A stretch of 64,000 nucleotides of DNA from Meiothermus sp. (lineage in GTDB: Bacteria > Deinococcota > Deinococci > Deinococcales > Thermaceae), in contig BPIL01000010.1 of the NCBI GenBank assembly GCA_026004095.1, positions 62,001 through 126,000 of the forward strand, written 5' to 3'. The notes beneath the pieces are model-generated. The model searched no databases. It had not been told where the DNA came from and saw only the letters and a list, made by a program, of their open reading frames with translations. Below are positions 29,416-36,669 of the stretch, piece after piece; positions within the stretch are counted from its first letter, which is position 1; each line of letters starts with the position of its first letter. Both the position numbers and the translations under genes were made by a program.

Positions 29416-30675
29416 TTATCGGCCGCTGTAGATGGCCTGCAAGCGGTTCACGATGTCGCGGGCACCCTGCTCGGGGGTTTTCTGGCGGGCCAGCACCTGG
29501 TTGGTGTTAACCCGGATGGCCTCAGAGATCTCAGCATAGCGCGGGTGTTGGGGGCGGGCGCGGGCCGCCTGCACCACGGGCAGGGCCTGGGCAAACCAGG
29601 GGTTCACCCGCAGAATGTCGGCATCGCGGTACAGCGAGGGGAAGACCGGCAGGTTGGAAGCATCAATGGCCAGTATCTTGGAGACCTCCGGGCTGCTCAG
29701 GAAGCGCACCAGCCGGTGGGCCTGTGCTTTGTTGCGGCTGAAGTCGGAGACGGCCCACTGCCAGCCACCCAGGCAGCTCGCCTGGCGGCCCCCAGGGAAG
29801 GCAGGCAGGGGCACCACGCCAATCTTGCCCTTGACCTGGCTGTCGGGGTCGTTCTGGAACCTATTCCAGGCGTAGGCAAACAGGGTGCCGAAGATCCAGC
29901 GCCCGGCCTGCATCTCCTGGCGGATGGTGTCTTGGGGTTTTTCGGCCATGTTGGGCGGCGAGACCCGCCGATCCATCAGGCTGACCCAGAACTGCAAGGA
30001 GCGCTGGGCCTGTTCCACGGTGAGGCTGAACTGGCCCTGGGCATTGGTCACATCGCCGCCGGCAGCCCAGATGGGCAGCAAGAAGGTACAGACCGTTCCC
30101 TCGATGGGTGCGCCGATATAGCCGATGCCGTTGAGGTTGGGGTTGTTCTCGCGCTGCAGGATGGTCTGGGCCTGCTGGATGACCTCATCCCAGGTGGTGG
30201 GGGGCTTGAAGTTGTACTTCTCCAGCAGGTCGGCGCGGTAGTACAGGAACATCGCGTCGGCAAAGGCCGGCAGGGCCACCAGTTGCCCGTTGATCACGTT
30301 GGCCTGCGAGTAAGCCGGCAGGTACTGCCGCAGCAGGTTCTGGCGCGAGGCGGCGGGCAGATACTTGTCCAGGGTATCGGCCCAGCGGCTGGCCAGGTAC
30401 TGGGCGGGGCGGATAACGTCGATCAGGATCACATCGATGCTGGGGTCGCGCGAGGCCAGCACGGTGGTGAGGTACTGCTGCTGCTGATCGGAGGTGGCCC
30501 CACCCACCTCGATCTCCACCCGCACCCCTGGGTTGCGCTGCTGGTAGATGTCCAGAATTTTGCGCATTACATCCGGGCGCTGCTGCCCCCCCACAAACAC
30601 CCGCAAGCGGGTTTGCTGCGCCAGCGCAGTAGACATCACCAGCACAGCGACCAGTAGCCAGAACAGCTTCTTCAT
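29416..30675 (-). CDS. ABC sugar transporter substrate-binding protein
   Basis: A 419-residue family 1 extracellular binding protein. The signal peptide MKKLFWLLVAVLVMSTALAQ ends at an Ala-Gln junction and has no lipobox. The mature protein begins TRLRVFVGGQQRPDVM, with the DIYQQRNPGVRVEIEVGG block typical of sugar binders. It would capture the substrate outside the membrane and deliver it to the two permeases downstream. Its ATG overlaps the ComC-like stop (ATGA). Substrate is inferred from context. Agrobacterium uses a comparable binding protein for sulfoquinovosyl glycerol, but similarity cannot be judged by eye. Confidence 0.88.
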   Translation of the reverse strand: MKKLFWLLVAVLVMSTALAQQTRLRVFVGGQQRPDVMRKILDIYQQRNPGVRVEIEVGGATSDQQQQYLTTVLASRDPSIDVILIDVIRPAQYLASRWADTLDKYLPAASRQNLLRQYLPAYSQANVINGQLVALPAFADAMFLYYRADLLEKYNFKPPTTWDEVIQQAQTILQRENNPNLNGIGYIGAPIEGTVCTFLLPIWAAGGDVTNAQGQFSLTVEQAQRSLQFWVSLMDRRVSPPNMAEKPQDTIRQEMQAGRWIFGTLFAYAWNRFQNDPDSQVKGKIGVVPLPAFPGGRQASCLGGWQWAVSDFSRNKAQAHRLVRFLSSPEVSKILAIDASNLPVFPSLYRDADILRVNPWFAQALPVVQAARARPQHPRYAEISEAIRVNTNQVLARQKTPEQGARDIVNRLQAIYSGR

Positions 30676-31670
30676 CTTGTCCCTCCTTCTCGTAGATGCA
30701 CGCCTAGTTTACCGAGTTCAGCTTCTAGTGTCTCGTTGACCTCCACTCCTTCTGCTAGGGATTTCTCTCGTAAAGCGGCGCGGCGCGCTCCAGGAATCCG
30801 GCCTCCGGCCGCTTCAAGAGCCTGGATGAGCTGGACCACCCGGCCCCTGTAGCCCGTGCCAAACGCGTTCGGATCGAAAGCCAGCAGCAGCAGCCCCGGC
30901 TTGGCGGCCTGCTCGGGGGGCATCCAGGGCAGGGGCAGCTCGGGCGAAAGCACGTCGCCCGCCAGGGCCCCGGCCAGAATCTCCACCAGCACCGCCAGGG
31001 CGAATCCCTTGCCCTCGCCAATGGGCAGCAGCGAGCCTTCCAGGGCAGCCTTGGCATCGGTGGTGGGCTGGCCCTCCCTGTCGAGCGCCCAGCCCGGTGG
31101 GATGGGCTCGCCCTTTTTGGCCGCGGCGATGATCTTGCCGCGCGCCACCACCGAGATAGAGGTATCGATGATGACCGGCTGGGGCTCGGCCGGCGCGCCC
31201 AGGGCGATGGGGTTGGTACCCAGCACCGGCCCTGGGGCGATGGCCGGGGGGGTGTTGGCAAAGGCCAGGGCCACCAGGCCCTGCCGGGCCAGCCGGCCCA
31301 CGTACGCCGAGAGCACCCCGGAATGCCCCGCACCCCGTACGGCCAGGGCGGCGCTCCCCTGTTCCCTGACCATCGGGGCCAGCGCCTGCACTGCAAAAAG
31401 CCCGGCCACCGGCCCCGGCGCGCCGTCGGCATGGAGAACTGCAACCCCGGGTTTGGTTCGTTCCAAACGCATCTGCGGCCGGGGGTTGAGCCCACCGGCT
31501 TGTAGCTGGGCGGTGTACTGGGCAATCCGGGTCAGGCCGTGACCCAGGTTGCCCTCGAGCTCGGCCTCGAGGATCACCTCGGTGAAGGCCTCGGCCTGAT
31601 CCGGGGCCAGCCCCAGGCCCTGGAAGTGGCTCGAGACCGCCTGCTTGAGCACGGGATAGGGAACCCTCAT
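30672..31670 (-). CDS. ComC-like malate/L-lactate dehydrogenase family, predicted (R)-sulfolactate dehydrogenase
   Basis: A 332-residue member of the Ldh/Mdh2 (ComC) family, NAD(P)-dependent 2-hydroxyacid dehydrogenases without a classical Rossmann fold. Visible blocks are the active-site region AVRGAGHSGVLSAYV, FANTPPAIAP, LGTNPIALGAPA and GEGKGFALAVLVEILAGAL. In sulfolactate degraders ComC reduces sulfopyruvate to (R)-sulfolactate. Its gene lies directly after an SlcC-like gene (ATGA overlap) and beside SuyAB-like genes, exactly the set required for sulfolactate inversion. Malate or lactate dehydrogenase activity is the alternative. Confidence 0.82.
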   Translation of the reverse strand: MRVPYPVLKQAVSSHFQGLGLAPDQAEAFTEVILEAELEGNLGHGLTRIAQYTAQLQAGGLNPRPQMRLERTKPGVAVLHADGAPGPVAGLFAVQALAPMVREQGSAALAVRGAGHSGVLSAYVGRLARQGLVALAFANTPPAIAPGPVLGTNPIALGAPAEPQPVIIDTSISVVARGKIIAAAKKGEPIPPGWALDREGQPTTDAKAALEGSLLPIGEGKGFALAVLVEILAGALAGDVLSPELPLPWMPPEQAAKPGLLLLAFDPNAFGTGYRGRVVQLIQALEAAGGRIPGARRAALREKSLAEGVEVNETLEAELGKLGVHLREGGTR

Positions 31671-32593
31671 GCCACCCCCAGGATGTTCAGAACCCCCTCG
31701 GCCACCCGCAACCCCACCGCTTCCTGGGCCTCGGCGGTCAGGCCGGCCACATGGGGGGTTATCCACAGGTTCTCCACACCCCGCAGCAGGTGTTCAGGGG
31801 GCAGGGGCTCGGGGTCTACCACGTCCAGCACCGCCCCGGCCAGGTGGCCCGAGCGCAGGGCCGCCACCAGGTCGGCCTGGTGCACCAGCTCGCCGCGGGC
31901 GGTGTTGATGAGAAAGCTGCCCCGGGGCATGGTGGCCAGGGTCTCGGCCCGGATCAGTTCTTTGGTCTCGGGGGTCAGCGGGGCGTGCAGCGAGAGGAAC
32001 TGGGCCCGCCGCAGCACCTCCGGGGTCGAGAGCAGCTCGATCCCCAGGTCTTCCACCGCGCTCTCCCAGGGCAGGCGCATGGGGTCGGAGGCCACCACCC
32101 GCATGCCGAAGGCCCGGGCCCGCCGGGCAACCCGGAGCCCCACCTCGCCCAGGCCCACCAGGCCCAGGGTCTTGCCCAAGAGCTCGAACCCCCCAAAGGC
32201 CGTGCGGTTCCAGCCGCCCTCCGCCACATGGGCCGCTGCCCCGGCGATGTTGCGGGCCAGGTGCAGCATGGCGGCCATTACATACTCGGCGACGCCATTG
32301 GCGTTGATGCCCCGGGCAAAGTAGAGCTGAACCCCGGCGGCCTTCAGGTCGGGCTGGTTGATGTTGTCCAGGCCCACCCCCAGCCGCCCCACCACCCGCA
32401 GCCGGGGCGCGGCGGCCAGCAGCTCGGCGTTGACCTGGGTCTGGTTGCGCACGATCAGCGCGGTGGCCCCGGCCAGCCGGGCCTTGAGGGCTTCGCGGTC
32501 TTTCCAGAGGTGGGGGTCGTAGTGCACCTCGAGGCCGCTTTGCTGCAGGCGCTGCAGGCCGCTGGGTGTGATGAACTCGCAAACCACAATCAT
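31667..32593 (-). CDS. SlcC-like D-2-hydroxyacid dehydrogenase, predicted (S)-sulfolactate dehydrogenase
   Basis: A 308-residue protein of the D-3-phosphoglycerate dehydrogenase family. The NAD-binding motif is LGLVGLGEVGLRVARRA, the substrate Arg is in INTARGELV, and the catalytic Glu and His fall in DVVDPEPLPPEH and LWITPHVAG. A short VGRLGVGLDNIN segment is typical of this family. In sulfolactate degraders SlcC oxidises (S)-sulfolactate to sulfopyruvate. The product of sulfoglycolysis is the (S) form and SuyAB acts on the (R) form, so this enzyme with ComC would invert the configuration. Phosphoglycerate dehydrogenase is less likely here. Confidence 0.83.
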   Translation of the reverse strand: MIVVCEFITPSGLQRLQQSGLEVHYDPHLWKDREALKARLAGATALIVRNQTQVNAELLAAAPRLRVVGRLGVGLDNINQPDLKAAGVQLYFARGINANGVAEYVMAAMLHLARNIAGAAAHVAEGGWNRTAFGGFELLGKTLGLVGLGEVGLRVARRARAFGMRVVASDPMRLPWESAVEDLGIELLSTPEVLRRAQFLSLHAPLTPETKELIRAETLATMPRGSFLINTARGELVHQADLVAALRSGHLAGAVLDVVDPEPLPPEHLLRGVENLWITPHVAGLTAEAQEAVGLRVAEGVLNILGVA

Positions 32594-32596
32594 GGT

Positions 32597-33775
32597 TCAG
32601 GCGCTGGGGTACAGCTTGGTAATCACGAACTCGTTGTGCCGCAGAAGCTCGGCCGCGGTCAGACGGCCGTTGACGGTGCGGGCGAAGACCTCGAGGATGC
32701 GGTCGGCGGCCTGGTCGAGGTCGATATCGCCCACCAGCAGATCCGGCAGTTTGACGTCGATGTGCTCGCTCATGGTGCTGCAGGTGATGGGGTTGGGCGA
32801 GATCTTGATGACCGGAATCAGGGGGTGTCCCACGATGTTGCCCTGCCCGGTGGTGAAGAAGTGCAGCACGCTGCCCCCTGCCGCGCAGAGCGTCACCTGC
32901 TCGGCCCCGGCCGAAGAGCTGTTCATGAAGACCAGGCCCTGGCCCGGCTTGACCGGCTCGGCGTAGTCGAGCACCGCCTGGATGGGGCGGGTGCCGGTTT
33001 TCTGGATGTTGCCCAGGGCTTTTTCCTCGATGGTGGAAAGGCCGCCGCGGATGTTGCCCTCGGTGGGCTGGGAGCCCAGCAGGTCGACGCCCTGGGCCTC
33101 AATCATGCGGATGTAGTCGTTGTAGATCTGCATGAACTTGCGCCTGAGGGCGGGCGTGGCGCAGCGGTTGGCGATCAGGTGCTCGCCACCGGTGAGCTCG
33201 GAGGTCTCGCCGAAGATGACCGAGGCCCCCATATCCACCAGCCGATCCACCACCCGGCCCTGGGCCTTGTTGCCGGCCAGCCCTAAGGTGGGGTCGGACT
33301 CGCCGCACTTGATGGAGAGCACCAGCTCCGAGACCTGGATGGGCTCGCGTTTGAGCTCGGAGGCGTCCTGTGCCATCCGGTAGGCCACCCGGCTGGCCGC
33401 GTTGATCACGTTGAGGTCGCCATGGCGCTCGATAGAGAAGGTCTCCACCGGTTTGCCGGTCTTGGCGATGGCCGAGGCCACCCGGTCGGTCCATTTGGGC
33501 TCGATGCCAATCACCACCACCCCGTGCACGTTGGGGTTGGCCCCGTGGCCCGAGAGGGTGCGGAAGGTGAGCTCGAGGTCGGCGCCAAACTGCAAGCGCC
33601 CATAAGGGTGGGGCAGGGCGGTGGTACCGTGGATGAGCCGGGCCACCCCCTCGGCAGCGGCGTTGGAAAGGTCGTCCACCGGCAGGATGAGCACGTGGTT
33701 GCGCACCCCCACCGCCCCGTTCGGTCGGCGGTAGCCGGTCAGTTGCGGGCCTTTGGAAGCTGCTTTCCTAGGCAT
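32597..33775 (-). CDS. SuyB-like UxaA-family lyase, large subunit, predicted sulfolactate sulfo-lyase
   Basis: A 392-residue protein of the UxaA/SuyB family, the large part of altronate dehydratase or of (R)-sulfolactate sulfo-lyase. Seen motifs are GYRRPNGAVGVRNHVLILP at the N-terminus, SIKCGESDPT, GASVIFGETSELTGGEH and FMNSSSAGAEQVTLCAAGG near residue 270. The small SAF-domain subunit is a separate gene immediately upstream, as with SuyA. Coupling to SlcC- and ComC-like genes favours release of sulfite from sulfolactate to give pyruvate. The ATG overlaps the SuyA stop (TGATG); a GTG one codon earlier is an alternative start. Confidence 0.83.
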   Translation of the reverse strand: MPRKAASKGPQLTGYRRPNGAVGVRNHVLILPVDDLSNAAAEGVARLIHGTTALPHPYGRLQFGADLELTFRTLSGHGANPNVHGVVVIGIEPKWTDRVASAIAKTGKPVETFSIERHGDLNVINAASRVAYRMAQDASELKREPIQVSELVLSIKCGESDPTLGLAGNKAQGRVVDRLVDMGASVIFGETSELTGGEHLIANRCATPALRRKFMQIYNDYIRMIEAQGVDLLGSQPTEGNIRGGLSTIEEKALGNIQKTGTRPIQAVLDYAEPVKPGQGLVFMNSSSAGAEQVTLCAAGGSVLHFFTTGQGNIVGHPLIPVIKISPNPITCSTMSEHIDVKLPDLLVGDIDLDQAADRILEVFARTVNGRLTAAELLRHNEFVITKLYPSA

Positions 33776-34107
33776 CACTGCCCCCCTTTGGCCCTGGGCT
33801 TTTGGCCCTTGCCCTTGCTGCCGTAATCCCAGCGCAGGGTGCGGATGTTGTGCACGTGTACATAGCCACCTTTTTTGACGGGCTGGGTCATGCGGCCCAC
33901 CTTTTCGCCGTACTCGATAACCACATGGCCCTCGGGCATATCCCTGAGGGCGATTTTGTGCCCCAGCGGAATATCCTCCAGCAGTTTGACCCTGTGGACT
34001 TTGCCGCCCTCGAGGCTGTGAATGACCAGCTCCTCGCCAGCTTTCAAGTCGGCCACTGCAACCGCCACGTCATCGGTGCTTTTATGCGCTAAGGCCCTAT
34101 GTGCCAC
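33775..34107 (-). CDS. SuyA-like SAF-domain small subunit
   Basis: A 110-residue SAF-domain protein, the small subunit of UxaA/SuyA-type lyases. Visible features are VAVADLKAGEELVIHSLEGG, the conserved DIPLGHKIALRDM block with His, and the VIEYGEKVGR motif. It is completed by the SuyB-like protein encoded next. The GTG at 34107 is chosen because AGGAGGG lies just upstream. It is the first gene of the ten-gene operon and sits behind the predicted GntR operator. Confidence 0.83.
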   Translation of the reverse strand: MAHRALAHKSTDDVAVAVADLKAGEELVIHSLEGGKVHRVKLLEDIPLGHKIALRDMPEGHVVIEYGEKVGRMTQPVKKGGYVHVHNIRTLRWDYGSKGKGQKPRAKGGQ

Positions 34108-34131
34108 CAGACCCTCCTTTGGTTTCTGCAG

Positions 34132-34150
34132 GATTTTATATCTAAAATCT
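34132..34150. promoter_or_regulatory. Operator palindrome in the divergent gntR-suyA control region
   Basis: GATTTTA and TAAAATC flank TATC, a perfect inverted repeat. The 19-bp minus-strand sequence shares an AGATTTTAGAT core with the palindrome at 11224 and agrees at about 16 of 19 aligned positions. It covers the spacer and -10 of the operon promoter, as expected for a repressor site. It is the likely autoregulatory and operon site of the adjacent GntR protein. Confidence 0.72.
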
Positions 34151-34161
34151 TTTATGGTCAA
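34133..34161 (-). promoter_or_regulatory. Promoter of the predicted sulfoquinovose operon
   Basis: Minus-strand TTGACC (34161-34156) and TAAAAT (34138-34133) with a 17-nt spacer. The -10 and most of the spacer lie within the palindromic operator. Confidence 0.68.
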
Positions 34162-34184
34162 TGTGCTAAACTGGGTGGCTAAGA

Positions 34185-34844
34185 ATGACCCTGAACCGCA
34201 CCACCCTGAACCGCGAAGCCTACAAGGCACTCAGGCAGGCCATTCTGGGGCGCAAAATTCCCCCCGGCCAGAAACTGGTGGTGCGGGTGCTGGCCGAGGA
34301 GCTGGGCCTCTCCCCCACCCCGGTCAAGGAGGCCTTAGCCGCGCTGGAGCGGGAGGGGCTGGTGGTGGCGGTGCCCCACCGGGGCTACTTTGTGCTGGAG
34401 CCGAGCCTCGAGGACGTGCGCGAAATCTACAGCCTACGCGAGGTGCTGGAAGGGCTGGCGGCCCGGCTGGCCGTGGAAAACGACGGAAGGGCGCTGTTGC
34501 GGAAGCTCGAGCGGCTGTTTGAAAAACAGCACGAAGCGGCGGAGCGGGGCGACATAGACACCTATGGCGACCTCGACCTGGCCTTCCACCGCACCTTCTG
34601 GGAAGCCGCTGGCAGCAAACGCCTGCTGGCCACCGCCGAGACCATAGACGGCCAGATTCGCATGCTCATCAACAGCTCGGCGGCCATTCCCGGGCGCTTG
34701 CCGCAGTCGCGGACCGAGCACCAGGCCATTTTGCAGGCGGTGCGCGACAAAGACCCTCAGGCCGCCGAGGCCGCCATGCGCACCCACGTGCGCAACGCCG
34801 GGCAGGCCCTGGAGCAATTCCTGCTACGCCAGGCGAAGCGCTAA
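34185..34844 (+). CDS. GntR-family FCD transcriptional regulator of the operon
   Basis: A 219-residue GntR regulator. The N-terminal winged helix contains AYKALRQAILGRKIPPGQ and VLAEELGLSPTPVKEALAALEREGLV. The C-terminal FCD domain has the metal/ligand residues in DLAFHRTF, EHQAI and HVRNA. Such proteins usually repress catabolic genes and release DNA on binding the substrate or an intermediate. It is transcribed away from the operon and has a palindrome between them. The effector may be a sulfosugar or sulfolactate, but the sequence cannot say. Its end overlaps murQ by 4 bp, tail to tail. Confidence 0.9.
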   Translation: MTLNRTTLNREAYKALRQAILGRKIPPGQKLVVRVLAEELGLSPTPVKEALAALEREGLVVAVPHRGYFVLEPSLEDVREIYSLREVLEGLAARLAVENDGRALLRKLERLFEKQHEAAERGDIDTYGDLDLAFHRTFWEAAGSKRLLATAETIDGQIRMLINSSAAIPGRLPQSRTEHQAILQAVRDKDPQAAEAAMRTHVRNAGQALEQFLLRQAKR

Positions 34845-35740
34845 AATCGCGCCGCCAGGGCCCGCCGCACATTCCCCTCTACACGCTCGAGCAGGGCCTG
34901 GGCCGCCGGGGCATCCAGGCCTTTTTCGATCATCACAATGGCGGTCTTGACGCGGTAGTCGCAGGCTTCCAGCGCCGCTTTAGCCTGGGCTTCGGAGGCC
35001 CCTGTGGCCGCCACGGTCAGGCGCACCGCCCGCGCCAGCAGCTTGGCGTTGGTGGCCTGCACATCCACCATCAGGTTGCCATACACCTTGCCCAGTCGCA
35101 CCATCAGAGCGCTGGAAAAGGCGTTGAGGGCGATTTTTTGCGCGGTACCGGCCTTGAGGCGGGTCGAGCCCGAGATCACCTCAGGGCCGGTCTCGAGCAC
35201 AATTCCTATCTGGCTCTGTTGCACCAGCGGCGTCTGGGGGTTGTTGGCCAGGCCGATGGTCAGGGCCTCCACCTCTTTGGCAGCCGCTACCGCCCCCAGC
35301 GGGTAGGGGGTGGTGCCGGAGGCCGCAATCACGATCACCACATCGTGGCGCGTGGGTTGCAGGGCCAGCAGGTCGCGCTTTCCGGCCTCGAAATCGTCCT
35401 CCGCGCCCTCCACCGCCCGCCACAGGGCTTCCCGACCCCCTGCGATACAGGCCACCGCCCGCTCCCTTGGCCAGGAAAAGGTGGGGGGCAGTTCGGAGGC
35501 ATCGAGCTGCCCCAGGCGTCCGCTGGTACCGGCCCCCACGTAAATCAGGCGCCCGCCCGCTTTCATGCGTTCGGCCGCCTGTTCAACTGCGTCCACCAAC
35601 TGGGGTAGGGCCCGCTGCACGGCCTCCACCGCCCGGAGCTGATCCTCCACCAGGGCCTGCAGGATCGCTGGGGTAGGGCGGGTCTCGAGGTCGCGAAAGG
35701 CCTCGCTGATCTGCTCGGTGGTCAGGTGCGGTTTACTCAT
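34841..35740 (-). CDS. murQ: N-acetylmuramic acid 6-phosphate etherase
   Basis: A 299-residue SIS-domain lyase that splits MurNAc-6-phosphate into GlcNAc-6-phosphate and lactate during cell-wall recycling. Motifs are YVGAGTSGRLGQLDASELPP near residue 70 with the catalytic Glu, VIVIAASGTTPYPLGA, and STRLKAGTAQKIALNAFS near residue 190. It is last in a three-gene operon with a NagK-like kinase (17 bp upstream) and an amidohydrolase. Confidence 0.96.
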   Translation of the reverse strand: MSKPHLTTEQISEAFRDLETRPTPAILQALVEDQLRAVEAVQRALPQLVDAVEQAAERMKAGGRLIYVGAGTSGRLGQLDASELPPTFSWPRERAVACIAGGREALWRAVEGAEDDFEAGKRDLLALQPTRHDVVIVIAASGTTPYPLGAVAAAKEVEALTIGLANNPQTPLVQQSQIGIVLETGPEVISGSTRLKAGTAQKIALNAFSSALMVRLGKVYGNLMVDVQATNAKLLARAVRLTVAATGASEAQAKAALEACDYRVKTAIVMIEKGLDAPAAQALLERVEGNVRRALAARF

Positions 35741-35756
35741 GACTGCTCCTGCGATT

Positions 35757-36659
35757 CTAATGGGAAACCTCTGTCCTGAGCAGCTCCAGGGCCAGGCGGG
35801 CCGCGGCCTCGGCGCTCGAGGCGTGCTGAACGGTCAGTTCCAGTAATTCCCGGGCTCCTTGCTCGATGAGCGGGCTCACCTGCAAGGCCCCCCCGCACAG
35901 CACCACCGGCAGGGGCCCCAGCCGCTGGCGCAGGGTCAGGGCCAGGTCGGCCAGCGCACGCCCGGCCTGAAGCAAGATCTGGGTTGCGGCCCGGTCGCCC
36001 TCGAGGGCCGCCCGGCCCACCGCCGGGGCCAGCGCGGCCACGGCCTGCCGCCCACCCCCGTACACGTGCGCGCGAATGTGCGGCCAGTCGCGCCCCCCCA
36101 GCGCCCTGTACAGATGCTGGGCCAGCGGGTACGGAGCCGTGTCCAATCCCGTATCGTGCCAGCGCAGCACCTGGCGCAAAGCGGTTTTCCCTATCCAGAA
36201 CCCGGCCCCCTCGTCGCCAATCAGAAAACCGTGCCCGCCCGCGCGGTAGACCGCACCGTCCTGGGCGATGCTGTAGGCCATCGAGCCGGTTCCGGCGTAG
36301 ACCACAATTCCCTCCCCTGGGGCAAAGTGGGCCCGGTAGACCAGTTCCATATCGTTGAGGACGCACACCCGCTTCTCTGGAAGCCCCAGGGCTTGCTGGA
36401 TATATGCACCGAGCTGCCGGGCCTCGAGGCTGCCCGCATCCAGGCCGGTGATGCCCGCCACCACCGCCACCGGCGCGTAGGGCCGGCTCTGACAAAACAG
36501 CGCGTCCAGCGAGGCCAGCGTCTGGGCCTTTACTTTTTCGTCCAGCAGGTGGCCCACGATGGGGGCCGTCCGGCCCTGGGCCACCAGCCGGCCCGCCTCA
36601 TCCAGCACCGCCCATTTACCGCTGCTGGCCCCGCCGTCGATACCCAGGACGTAGCGCAC
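35757..36659 (-). CDS. BadF/BcrA ATPase-fold sugar kinase, NagK-like
   Basis: A 300-residue ASKHA-fold kinase. The phosphate-1 motif YVLGIDGGASSGKWAVLDE is at the N-terminus, and VVYAGTGSMAYSI and GHGFLIGDEGAGFWIGK follow as in N-acetylglucosamine and N-acetylmuramic acid kinases. LPVVLCGGAL near residue 240 is the adenosine region. With MurQ next to it, it probably phosphorylates MurNAc or GlcNAc released from peptidoglycan. The gap to murQ is only 17 bp. Confidence 0.87.
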   Translation of the reverse strand: MRYVLGIDGGASSGKWAVLDEAGRLVAQGRTAPIVGHLLDEKVKAQTLASLDALFCQSRPYAPVAVVAGITGLDAGSLEARQLGAYIQQALGLPEKRVCVLNDMELVYRAHFAPGEGIVVYAGTGSMAYSIAQDGAVYRAGGHGFLIGDEGAGFWIGKTALRQVLRWHDTGLDTAPYPLAQHLYRALGGRDWPHIRAHVYGGGRQAVAALAPAVGRAALEGDRAATQILLQAGRALADLALTLRQRLGPLPVVLCGGALQVSPLIEQGARELLELTVQHASSAEAAARLALELLRTEVSH

Positions 36660-36669
36660 GGGCCTTCTC

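Noticed and set aside
31751-33286. Long plus-strand open frame of 511 codons
   Set aside because: It lies antisense to the SlcC-like and SuyB-like genes, has low-complexity His/Gln/Gly-rich composition typical of GC-rich shadow frames, and no domain.
33775-35740. Altronate (hexuronate) catabolism as the operon function
   Set aside because: The UxaA-type pair alone would allow it, but no uronate isomerase, reductase or KDG enzyme is present, and the SlcC/ComC and YihV/YihT-like genes fit sulfonate chemistry better. It remains the main alternative.
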